Shown: positions 32,029 through 40,124 of the stretch, piece after piece
Numbering within the stretch: the first letter of the stretch is position 1
Layout of the letters: every line of letters starts with the position of its first letter
DNA from: CAKSQF01 sp963628435
GTDB lineage: Bacteria; Bacillota; Clostridia; Oscillospirales; CAG-272
DNA length: 40,874 nt
NCBI GenBank assembly: GCA_963628435.1
Contig: CAVGEY010000018.1
Span: 1 to 40,874 of the forward strand
Direction: 5' to 3'
Position numbers and translations under genes: made by a program
The notes under the pieces: model-generated
What the model was told of the DNA's origin: nothing
The model's database searches: none
What the model saw: the letters and a program-made list of their open reading frames with translations, nothing else

Positions 32029-33346
32029 TTGACAATGACACAGTATAGCTCCCTACTTCATAAACATAACTCTTGTATTCATCGGAGAAAAATACGACGA
32101 CAGGTGCCCTACTGTCTGTGCCTATATTACTGTAATCTACTCTGAGCGTAATTTTATCTGTATGCTCTTTAAGTGATTTAAGCATCATTGCGGCATTATC
32201 GCCGGGCATCGCACGAACGGTAATTTGAAGTCTCCTATCGGCTATCTGCACCCCTTCGGGGGCACCTACAAGTTCAAAATTATTTACCCAAAATACATCG
32301 GTCTCAAGGTTGTTTACGGTAATTACGATATCTGCCCCATTAAATTCGCTTCCGTCTGTATTGGCAAACGTAACGCCTTCTATAGCATCAACTGTCCCTT
32401 TGAATGTTGTATCGTAGAATATCTCTTTTTCATTAATAGTATCGGTATTAAGTGTAATGCTGCCGATCGAATTAACAACAGATGCCTCACCCGATATTTT
32501 AATTTCAGACGGGACAATCTTTATCTGATCACTGTTAAAAAATCCATATTCTGTCTTTACGGTAAGATTTATTGTTTTTTCACGATAAACGGTCAGTTCT
32601 ACAATAATTCCATCTCTGCCGGCATCGGTTTTTACGGTTATCGGCAAATCAAGTTCATTAAGTTCTTCATCCAAAAGAACCACACTTGCAGACACACTCA
32701 TACTTGATGTAATCTGTCCGACTGAATCGGTAATAATTTCTATGCTTGATACTTTTTGAAGATTTACGGAACTTCCTTCAAGCGTAACTTTTGAGATATT
32801 CAGATTTTTCTCAACAATTTTATAATCGGCAAGCTGTGTTCCCTTTATACGAATATTCTCACTGCTTACCGAAATTTCGCGTCCCGTGGGCTTGTCAATA
32901 GAAACAGTTACATTTTTTACCGAAAGCTCACATTTTACGCCTTTGGGTACTTCCGCGACAAGAGGCAGACTGTAATCGCCGGCGGAGCTTATATCCTCGA
33001 GATTAACATAAACATTTATATCCGAGCTGTCAATGCCTTTCAAATCATCGCTGTCACCTGTCAATGTAACCGAAACCGATTCATCAACCGTTTGAACTAT
33101 AAGTCCGTATTTGTTTCTGAGACTGCTCTCACCTTGATAGGTAAGGTCAACAGACTTGAATACAACCTGCGTCAAACCGTTGCCGCCGCTTGTTACAACA
33201 TAGCTCCAGAGCGCTATAGCCGCTACCAGCGAAAAAATATATGCAATAATATTTGCACGCCTGTTCTTTTTGACGACATAGTCATCCCTGCCCTCATTCG
33301 CGACATACCCGGTCTCGGAGTTTTTATTTTTCTTATTTATCAGCAT
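32015..33346 (-). CDS. cdaR: CdaA regulator CdaR (YbbR domain protein)
   Basis: A 443-residue extracytoplasmic regulator: a short cytoplasmic N-terminus, one transmembrane helix (ANIIAYIFSLVAAIALWSYV, about 31-50), then four YbbR-type beta-rich repeats outside the membrane (for example VSVTLTGDSDDLKGIDSSDI and KVTLEGSSVNLQKVSSI). CdaR binds CdaA and modulates c-di-AMP synthesis. GGAGGT lies before the ATG. It overlaps cdaA by 14 bp and the FAD gene by 14 bp, so all three are co-translated from one mRNA. Confidence 0.92.
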   Translation of the reverse strand: MLINKKNKNSETGYVANEGRDDYVVKKNRRANIIAYIFSLVAAIALWSYVVTSGGNGLTQVVFKSVDLTYQGESSLRNKYGLIVQTVDESVSVTLTGDSDDLKGIDSSDINVYVNLEDISSAGDYSLPLVAEVPKGVKCELSVKNVTVSIDKPTGREISVSSENIRIKGTQLADYKIVEKNLNISKVTLEGSSVNLQKVSSIEIITDSVGQITSSMSVSASVVLLDEELNELDLPITVKTDAGRDGIIVELTVYREKTINLTVKTEYGFFNSDQIKIVPSEIKISGEASVVNSIGSITLNTDTINEKEIFYDTTFKGTVDAIEGVTFANTDGSEFNGADIVITVNNLETDVFWVNNFELVGAPEGVQIADRRLQITVRAMPGDNAAMMLKSLKEHTDKITLRVDYSNIGTDSRAPVVVFFSDEYKSYVYEVGSYTVSLSNAAD

Positions 33347-34352
33347 TTCCGTTTACCTCCGAATTTCCAATTGACTCAGCCTGCGACAAATCTTCGGATT
33401 GAGAAGAATTTAGCGAATCCTGCGCCTGCTTTTTTTGTTCGGATAAAGCTTTGGCGCGTTCACGTTCTGCAGCCGCAATCGCACGCTCGGCTTTACGGGC
33501 AGCTCTTGCCGCACGCTTTTCCTGATATGTCATTTTGCCGTTCACAATATCGGTAATCTGCTTAGGCATTATGAGTTCAACAAGTTCATTATACAAACGC
33601 GTATAATCATAATTTCTTTTAAGCTGACCGCCGATTGCAAGAGAAATAGTTCCCGTCTCCTCACTGACGACAACAACAACCGCATCACTTCGTTCGCTGA
33701 TACCTATCGCAGCCCTATGCCGTGTACCGAAATCAAGATTTATATTTCTCGACGCAAGAGGAAGTTTGCATCCCGCAGAGTGGATTCTGTTGTTCTTGAT
33801 TATCACAGCTCCGTCATGAAGAGGAGCCTTATTGAAAAAAATATTTTTCAAAAGCTGTTTGCTCACTTCGGCGTTTACAAGTGTACCCGAGCAAACATAT
33901 TCTTCAAGGCCGGTTGTCCTTTCAAGCACTATAAGCGCTCCCGTTTGGTCGCTTGACATATCGCAGGCAGCTTCACATACATTTCTCACGGTATTCTTAA
34001 CCTGAGCGACATCGCGGGAATCGCTATGCGGTATAAGATTACGCACGCCGCCCATTTTTTCAAGAACATCACGAATTTCCGGTTGAAATATAACTATAAG
34101 CGCGGTAATTCCGAGTTGCAGTACATTACGAAGAATATAATTAACAGCCGTCAAATCAAGCAGTGAGCCTATAAACTGTATAACAAGAAGAACGACAACT
34201 CCGGCAGCCAGCTTACCGGCGCGTCGGTCGCGTATAAATCTGACCACATAATAAAAAAGCATGGATATAATAAATATATCGAGAAGATCAATCAGATCCA
34301 TATTCATAAACGCTCTTGCAATATCTTCAAGCATTTCACGTATATTATCCAT
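33333..34352 (-). CDS. cdaA: diadenylate cyclase CdaA
   Basis: A 339-residue membrane enzyme making c-di-AMP from two ATP. Three N-terminal transmembrane helices (about 20-90: LLDIFIISMLFYYVV, LAAGVVVLLVIQFIGS, LGITALIVIF) precede the DAC domain with both catalytic motifs, APLHDGAVII (DGA) near residue 172 and GTRHRAAIGISE (RHR) near 205. Beyond the usual end near residue 270 is a charged, Ala/Arg/Glu-rich helical extension of about 65 residues (AARAARKAERAIAAAERERA), probably a coiled coil. AAGGAG precedes the ATG, and a full-consensus promoter lies at 34427-34455, so cdaA heads the operon. Confidence 0.95.
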   Translation of the reverse strand: MDNIREMLEDIARAFMNMDLIDLLDIFIISMLFYYVVRFIRDRRAGKLAAGVVVLLVIQFIGSLLDLTAVNYILRNVLQLGITALIVIFQPEIRDVLEKMGGVRNLIPHSDSRDVAQVKNTVRNVCEAACDMSSDQTGALIVLERTTGLEEYVCSGTLVNAEVSKQLLKNIFFNKAPLHDGAVIIKNNRIHSAGCKLPLASRNINLDFGTRHRAAIGISERSDAVVVVVSEETGTISLAIGGQLKRNYDYTRLYNELVELIMPKQITDIVNGKMTYQEKRAARAARKAERAIAAAERERAKALSEQKKQAQDSLNSSQSEDLSQAESIGNSEVNGNADK

Positions 34353-34426
34353 ATTCCGCTCCTTGTATCATATCAGACCTATAAAGGTATAAATTATTCG
34401 CATAATAAATCGATTTTATTTTATTT

Positions 34427-34455
34427 ATTATATAATATTTTGACTCAAGTGTCAA
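34427..34455 (-). promoter_or_regulatory. full-consensus promoter of the cdaA operon
   Basis: On the minus strand TTGACA (34450-34455), 17-nt spacer, TATAAT (34427-34432). The -35 box is half of a short inverted repeat (TTGAC with GTCAA, 6 nt apart). The leader is about 70 nt. Confidence 0.88.
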
Positions 34456-34494
34456 CATATTTAGGCCAAAATCAAAAATATTCACCGCCGGTTT

Positions 34495-35448
34495 TCAGGT
34501 ATTGCGCTCCGAGCGGCATCCCTGCACGCTGTTTCTTCTTACCATTTCCTTATCAATCTCATTCATCACAACAAATTTTTTTCTGCTCCACTCAGGGGCG
34601 ATAAGATCATCGGGTGCGCCGTCACCGGTTACCCTTCCGATAACAATATCCGGCGACAATATCTCGAGCTGATCGCAAACGATACCGACATATTCGTTCA
34701 GCGAAAGGGTGCTGAATTTGCCTTGATTATACATCTCTCCGAGACATGTGTTTTTCAGAACATGAAGAAGATGAATTTTCACACTTTGCGGATGCAGATC
34801 GGAAACTTTTGCCGCACTTTCAATCATCATATCGTGGCTTTCATAAGGCAATCCGTCAATAAGATGTATGCAGACATTGAGCCCGCTCAGCTTTTCATAT
34901 CCTTTAAGAAAATCCGCGTAGGTGTGACATCTGTTAATCAGTTTTGCAGTGGAGTCATGAACGCTTTGAAGTCCGAGTTCCACAGTAAGAAATGTTTTTT
35001 CGGACAATTCACATAGCAGATCCACTATCTCGTCGGAAAGACAGTCGGCACGCGTTGCTATACTGATTCCGACAGTGCTTTCGGCATTCAATGCCTCATA
35101 ATAACATTTTTTCAGGTATTCTATATTGCCGTATGTGTTTGTATGTGCCTGAAAATACTGTATACAACCGATATTGTCGCCCCATTTTGCCGTCATCATT
35201 TTCATTCCGGATTTTATCTGTTCCGAAACAGATTGAGACGGAAGCCCCGCAAAATCACCGCTGCCGCGCGGAGAACAATATATGCATCCTCCGTATCCGA
35301 AATGTCCGTCAATATTAGGGCATGTACATCCTATATCAATAGGAATCTTACAGATTTTTTTTCCGAATTTTTGTTTCAGAAAGTAATCATAAGTATAATA
35401 CCTTTTGTTGGTATCCGAATAGATAAATTTAAGCTGTTTATTTTCCAA
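34495..35448 (-). CDS. TIGR01212 family radical SAM protein
   Basis: A 317-residue member of the YhcC/TIGR01212 family. The cluster cysteines are in the family's extended arrangement: a cysteine at CTCPNIDG, then GGCIYC about a dozen residues later (near residues 39-58). Later motifs VELGLQSVHDSTAKLINR and LIDGLPYE fit the family. The biochemical activity is unknown. The start is TTG at 35448, with AAAGGTG upstream at a somewhat long distance. No promoter was clear. Confidence 0.87.
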   Translation of the reverse strand: MENKQLKFIYSDTNKRYYTYDYFLKQKFGKKICKIPIDIGCTCPNIDGHFGYGGCIYCSPRGSGDFAGLPSQSVSEQIKSGMKMMTAKWGDNIGCIQYFQAHTNTYGNIEYLKKCYYEALNAESTVGISIATRADCLSDEIVDLLCELSEKTFLTVELGLQSVHDSTAKLINRCHTYADFLKGYEKLSGLNVCIHLIDGLPYESHDMMIESAAKVSDLHPQSVKIHLLHVLKNTCLGEMYNQGKFSTLSLNEYVGIVCDQLEILSPDIVIGRVTGDGAPDDLIAPEWSRKKFVVMNEIDKEMVRRNSVQGCRSERNT

Positions 35449-35543
35449 AATCTCGAATACACCTTTCTTGTTTTTCGTCCGATATTTAATTTTCGGTCCC
35501 TGTCTATCGGAATTTATGATAAAATATGTTCAACGACTAAAAG

Positions 35544-35573
35544 TTACCGGTCGGATAGAATTCCGACCGGTAA
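35544..35573 (-). terminator. terminator of the CotH-like gene
   Basis: TTACCGGTCGGA (35544-35555) and TCCGACCGGTAA (35562-35573), a 12-bp perfect stem with a 6-nt loop directly after the stop codon; on the minus strand CTTTTAG follows. Confidence 0.75.
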
Positions 35574-35575
35574 TG

Positions 35576-38456
35576 TTAATTCATATAAGCAACGTATTCA
35601 TCGCCAAAGTATGTTCGAACATCGTCTTCTGTCAGACCAAACGTTTTTACAGCATCCTTGACAAGAAGCTTAATCCTGTTTTCACCGATTCGGTCTCTGA
35701 CCGTCTTAACGTTTGCTTTCCAATCAGCATATGACTTATGATAATTATCCTTCCAACGCTCGATATTATATTTCATATCGGCATCTATTTCTCCGGCAAC
35801 CGCATCTATACGTGCCTGAGTTTTTTCGGGATTCAGCGTATTTTTCATCTGATATCCGAGTCGCTCAAGAAATTGTTTCTTAAATTGATCATTTTTCAAA
35901 AGCGCTCTGAAGATAGTATGCAGTCTGTTGATGCTTGCGTTATTGACTATATAATTAACTTCGTCCTTGGTTGATCCGTAATCGAGACAAAGGTCGCAGT
36001 CAAACAGAATGAAATTCCATCTTCCGCCATCGTAATCGGGCGATTTAACCGCCCTGATATTTCCGCTGTCGCGATCGCCGCCCCATATTCGCATAATATA
36101 AACATCCATAAAGCTATCGACATTCAGCTGCGATACAACTTTCTGATAGTTTTCATCAACCGAAAGGTCGGCCTTTTTGTTTGCGACAAAATCCCACAGA
36201 TCATGCCATCCCTGATCGGAATCGCCGTACTTAACTGTATTAACCCAGTTGATTATCGTAACCGAATCGGGATCAACATTCCAATGATTTGCCACAAAAT
36301 CTTCGTCAATCTTTTCTCTGAAGAAATATATGCCCATATATTCTCCGTTTATATACAGATTAACGGCTTTATATGCCTGTGTGAGAACATTCGGCATATA
36401 TCCGGATGTTGAAGCAACAGATGTTACAAGTTCATCGGTAATCATTGTGCGGTATTTCATAATCGATTGTGAACCGGATCTGAGCACAACATTATTGAAC
36501 TCGGTTATGTCAAGATTGTCAAACAACTTATAATTCAGCTTTGACATACCGTAAGCTGTACGGAACTTAAGCTGAAAACTCTTTTTCGCATACATTCTGC
36601 TCGATGCACCGAACATTTTTATTCCGCAATTAACCGAGAATTGCTCAACGCCGTTAACATAGTATGCAAATCCCGCTTCTTTCTCAAGCTCGGTATTATT
36701 ATATTTCGTATAGATTCCGTTCGATCCGTCAAAATCATCCTGTTTCATCGAAATTTTCACAACGGGAAGATTGTAATCGGGTACGCCTATAAAATAATTG
36801 AATGTTTTTACCTCGCTCGGTATCTTATCACCGTCATACGCAATCACTCTTATAGACATATTTTCGGAAACGGTAATCGGGCTGCCGTCATACTTCTTTG
36901 ACGCTGTTGTGGGTTTTGAACCGTCTGTGGTATAATAAATCGTTCCGTTTCCCGCCAGAGTAACAATTTGCGAGCTTTCATAAAATCCGCTTTGTACACT
37001 TGCCGTCGGCGCGGCAGTCAGTTCGGAATAACCTTTGGGATTATCTTTTCCGAAAGAAGGTGTGGAAAAATAAACGAGATCACCGTTATATCTGCCATAG
37101 CTTCTGTTTGCCGGTATAGCCGGAATTTCAAGCGCATCTTCGATTGTGCCGTCGGTCCGCGAAACTACCAATTTTTCGCCATTCGAACTTATCTTGAATG
37201 GTGCATAATTTTTACCGTCGCAAACAACGACGTAGTATTCGCCGGGTTGAAGAGTTACATCGGGCAGATTATATCTCTGAAGATTGCTTGATTTATCCGA
37301 CAGATAGTAATCAGAAAGTTTAAGAACTTTATCTGTTGTGTTTTTCAGTTCTACAAGATCATAATACTTGCCGTCAACCGCATAGTATTTACTGTTAGAT
37401 GAAATAACTTCGTTAATCAGAAGTCCGCTTCTTGATGAAATCGCCTTTTTATGTCCGTCTTCATCGTTCGAATATCCGGGTGACGGTTTTGCGGAAATTC
37501 CCGCATCATAAGTCCAGGAATAATTTTTTTCGATTTCATCAAAAGAGACAAAAGCGGCAAGAACTCCGTCAGAACGTGTTACGTAAATCTGTTCTCCGTT
37601 TTTGGAAAGATTAAAATCGGTATCTGTACCGCAAGCCAGCAGCAGATATTCGCCCGGCTGAATTACTTTACCCGAAAGGTTACAACGGTAAAGATTATCT
37701 GCGTTGTTTGACAAATAGTAATCTGACAAATCAATCGAATTTTCGCCGGCATTATACAATTCAATCCAGTCGCAGAATTTACCTTTTACAGGATACAGAC
37801 TGTTAGACGACATAAACTCACTGATTATGAGATTGTCCTTTTCTTTTACGGATGCATAACCGGGAGTGGGCTGTGAACTTTCCGAACCCGTATCGGGAAT
37901 ATAAGAGCAGTTTGCGTTCGCATTAAGATAGCTGACTTTATCTGCGGCATATTTTCCGTGATAAAGTACAAGAACGCCGCTCGCAGGAAGTACAAAGGGA
38001 ATGTCGGTATCGCCGCTTTTTCCGTTTGCAAAAAGAACAGCATAGCTGCCGGGTGTGATTGTCAGTGAAGGTAGGCTTACCGAATCTTCACCGTTTATTG
38101 ACAGCTTATAATCTCCGAGGTTTACATCTTCACTGCCGCAATTATAAAATTCCACCCAGCCCACTCTGTTGCCGTAGGCATCTGCTTGACCGACGGTATT
38201 ACAAACCATAAGTTCGGTAATACGTACAGCGGGATCGGTTTCGGGTGTCACATCGATTTTGGGGGGATTAGTGAGATTTTTTACATCAACTGTTGTAACA
38301 TCGGATTCGGAATTATTAAGCAGTTTTTTTATATAATTTTTCACCGAACTGCATCCCGAAAGTGTAACCAGCGAAGCTGCAACAAGCAAACAGGCACAGA
38401 ACAGTGAAATTGNNNNNNNNNNTTATTGTGAATGTACGTTTGGCAATAGTTTTCAT
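35576..38456 (-). CDS. lamin-tail / CotH-kinase surface lipoprotein, N-terminus split by the assembly gap
   Basis: A large surface protein of about 950 residues. From the N-terminus: lipoprotein signal peptide (SLVTLSGC), three lamin-tail domains (openings RITELMVCNT, LIISEFMSSNS and LLINEVISSNS, each with WVEFYN, WIELYN or LVELKN), a chitobiase-type beta-sandwich (GTIYYTTDGSKPTTA), then a CotH atypical kinase domain (KKSFQLKFR, FREKIDEDF, FILFDCDLCLDYG). The uninterrupted frame begins only at a TTG (38389) inside the signal peptide. The true start is probably ATG at 38456 (MKTIAKRTFTI), across the 10 Ns: joining needs a gap length divisible by 3, so 10 is an arbitrary filler. CotH proteins phosphorylate secreted proteins or serve spore coats; a surface or cellulosome-like role is more likely here. 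Confidence 0.82.
38413..38422. other. assembly gap (10 Ns)
   Basis: Ten ambiguous bases within the signal-peptide codons of the CotH-like gene. The round number suggests filler of unknown true length. It breaks the reading frame of that gene artificially. Confidence 0.98.
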
Positions 38457-38513
38457 TATTTTCCGCTTTCTCTTTTTTATATGCAGTATCACAGACTTAC
38501 AAATCATATTTTG

Positions 38514-38546
38514 TTTGTAATATTGTGTATGAAATTTCATTACAAA
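38514..38546. promoter_or_regulatory. nested palindrome in the CotH-like gene leader
   Basis: TTTGTAAT (38514-38521) and ATTACAAA (38539-38546) are perfect inverted arms; within them lies the 12-bp perfect palindrome ATGAAATTTCAT (38529-38540). It sits about 60-90 nt before the probable ATG and could be an operator or an RNA hairpin. The gene-free stretch 38457-38918 holds this, two promoters, a second palindrome and the rplU leader, and nothing else that can be supported. Confidence 0.4.
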
Positions 38547-38590
38547 ATTTAAGGCGGCAACATTGTCAAACATCACCGCTTTGCATCTTT

Positions 38591-38620
38591 ATTTTATCAC
38601 ACAGAAGGGTCAAAAGTCAA
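38591..38620 (-). promoter_or_regulatory. possible promoter of the CotH-like gene
   Basis: On the minus strand TTGACT (38615-38620), 18-nt spacer, TAAAAT (38591-38596). It implies a leader of about 130 nt carrying the palindromes at 38514-38546. Confidence 0.5.
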
Positions 38621-38771
38621 TATAAAAAAAAATTATTTACAGAATTTAGCTTGCGTTCGGAAAATTCATTTTCCATTAACATTCAAGTGATATGGTATTT
38701 ATAAAGCAAATGACATAATTTCAATATCAAATACGGTTGATTAATTGCAAAAAAACATCATTTATAGCAAA

Positions 38772-38785
38772 AAATCGTACGATTT
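38772..38785. promoter_or_regulatory. 14-bp perfect palindrome next to the rplU promoter
   Basis: AAATCGTACGATTT is perfectly symmetric and ends 3 nt before the -35 box of the rplU promoter. Position suggests binding of an activator or repressor; no regulator is known to me for this sequence. Confidence 0.4.
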
Positions 38786-38788
38786 GTA

Positions 38789-38817
38789 TTGACAACGCAA
38801 AAAAGTTATGGTATAAT
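38789..38817 (+). promoter_or_regulatory. full-consensus promoter of rplU-prp-rpmA
   Basis: TTGACA (38789-38794), 17-nt spacer, TATAAT (38812-38817). Initiation near 38824 gives a leader of about 95 nt. Confidence 0.92.
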
Positions 38818-38823
38818 GACAGT

Positions 38824-38909
38824 CGCCGCATGATGTGCAGGATTAAAGAGAATATATTTCCCCTCATAATCAGCGAGTTTTGTACCCAAGCGGTACGATG
38901 TTGAAAGGA
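38824..38909 (+). promoter_or_regulatory. rplU leader, candidate L21-type ribosomal leader
   Basis: The 95-nt untranslated region contains a GTACC/GGTAC hairpin (38882-38896) ending 7 nt before the AAAGGA ribosome site (38904-38909) and a CCGCA...TGCAGG pairing near its 5' end. Firmicutes carry a conserved L21 leader RNA at this location; I could not verify its consensus by eye. Confidence 0.45.
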
Positions 38910-38918
38910 ATATCACAA

Positions 38919-39230
38919 ATGTACGCAGTAATAGTTACCGGAGGAAAGCAGTACAAGGTTTCCGAGGGCGATGTTGTTTTTGTTGAGAAGCTTCCCGTTG
39001 AAGCAGGTGAAACAATTACATTCGACAATGTCCAGCTTGTAAGCGCAAACGGCGAGCTTAAAATCGGCACACCTTATGTAGAGGGTGCAAAGGTTACGGC
39101 ATCTGTTGTAAAGAACGGTAAATCCAAAAAGATTTATGTGTTCAAGTACAAGGCAAAGAAGAACGAAAAGAAAAAAATCGGTCACAGACAGCCTTATACA
39201 AAAGTTCAGATTCAGACAATTTCACTCTAA
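38919..39230 (+). CDS. rplU: 50S ribosomal protein L21
   Basis: A 103-residue protein of exactly standard length. Motifs: MYAVIVTGGKQYKVSEGD at the start, then FVEKLPVEAGETITFDNVQL, and the basic tail KYKAKKNEKKKIGHRQPYT that contacts 23S rRNA. ATG at 38919 is chosen over the longer frame because AAAGGA precedes it and the family starts here. First gene of the conserved rplU-prp-rpmA cluster. Confidence 0.97.
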   Translation: MYAVIVTGGKQYKVSEGDVVFVEKLPVEAGETITFDNVQLVSANGELKIGTPYVEGAKVTASVVKNGKSKKIYVFKYKAKKNEKKKIGHRQPYTKVQIQTISL

Positions 39231-39250
39231 TCTGACACGGCAATTCGAAA

Positions 39251-39613
39251 ATGACTAAAATCACATTTTTCAAACAAAACGGCATTTTCTACGGCTTCAA
39301 AGAAGTCGGTCACACCGGTTTTGCAGAGGCGGGCGAGGATATCCTCTGTGCTGCTCTCTCGTCAATGACCATGTTGATTATAAATGCCATCGAATGCTCC
39401 TATGCTTCGGATGTCGACTATAAAATCGATGATGAGTCCACCGATATTACGGTAACCTGCAAAGCAGCGCTTCCCGAATATTCGGATGATGAAAAAAAGT
39501 CCTATGCTATTTCCGGACTGTTTCAGGCATATTTTCTTCAATTAAATGACATGGTTGAAGATTATTACGATTTCATCGAGGTGGACGAAACCGAAGACGG
39601 AGAGAAAATCTGA
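39251..39613 (+). CDS. prp: ribosomal-processing cysteine protease Prp
   Basis: A 120-residue protease that trims the N-terminal extension of ribosomal protein L27 in Firmicutes and relatives. The catalytic pair lies in one segment, GHTGFAEAGEDILCAALSS: His near residue 21 and Cys near residue 33. It is placed between rplU and rpmA as expected, and the L27 gene beside it carries the cleavable extension. The Shine-Dalgarno sequence is weak; the gap from rplU is 20 nt. Confidence 0.95.
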   Translation: MTKITFFKQNGIFYGFKEVGHTGFAEAGEDILCAALSSMTMLIINAIECSYASDVDYKIDDESTDITVTCKAALPEYSDDEKKSYAISGLFQAYFLQLNDMVEDYYDFIEVDETEDGEKI

Positions 39614-39632
39614 AAACGGAGGTAATCTACTC

Positions 39633-39911
39633 ATGCTTAGAATAAGTTTACAGTTCTTCGCACATAAAAAAGGTGTCGGTTCAACCAAGAACGGTCGTGA
39701 CAGCGAATCAAAGAGACTTGGCGTAAAAAGAGCCGACGGACAGTCTGTTCTTGCAGGTAACATTCTCGTAAGACAGCGCGGAACTCATATTCATCCCGGC
39801 GTAAATGTCGGAATCGGTTCCGATGATACACTTTTCGCACTTAAAAACGGCACCGTTAAATTCAAGATCGTTGCCGGCGGCAAAAAGACAGTCAATATTG
39901 TTACCGACTGA
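39633..39911 (+). CDS. rpmA: 50S ribosomal protein L27 (with Prp-cleaved leader)
   Basis: A 92-residue L27. The precursor begins MLRISLQFFAHKKGVGSTKN: Prp cuts after LQFFA to expose the mature AHKKG-type N-terminus that reaches the peptidyl-transferase centre. The body matches the family (SKRLGVKRADGQSVLAGNIL, RQRGTHIHPG). GGAGGT precedes the ATG at 39633. A strong terminator follows; obgE, the common next gene, is not here. Confidence 0.97.
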   Translation: MLRISLQFFAHKKGVGSTKNGRDSESKRLGVKRADGQSVLAGNILVRQRGTHIHPGVNVGIGSDDTLFALKNGTVKFKIVAGGKKTVNIVTD

Positions 39912-39934
39912 TTTTTTATTCTGAATTTAACAGT

Positions 39935-39972
39935 AAAAAAGCTGTTCCGAAAGATTTCGGAACAGCTTTTTT
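39935..39972 (+). terminator. terminator of the rplU operon
   Basis: AAAAAAGCTGTTCCGAAA (39935-39952) pairs with TTTCGGAACAGCTTTTTT (39955-39972), an 18-bp perfect complement; ends in a T run and is symmetric enough to act in both directions. Confidence 0.93.
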
Positions 39973-40124
39973 CGTATTATCAAGCACCTTTGTAATCTGA
40001 TTTATCCGCTCATCCAAAAGGTCTATAGCATGACACACTCGGTAATAATTCCATCTGCACCTATTTTCTCGCAAGCCATCTTCTGTTTCTAAAATATTCT
40101 TTATCCATAAATTAAATATCTTCC

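Noticed and set aside
38316..38576. 86-codon minus-strand frame across the N gap
   Set aside because: It arises from the arbitrary gap length; its right part is the frame-shifted copy of the CotH signal peptide.
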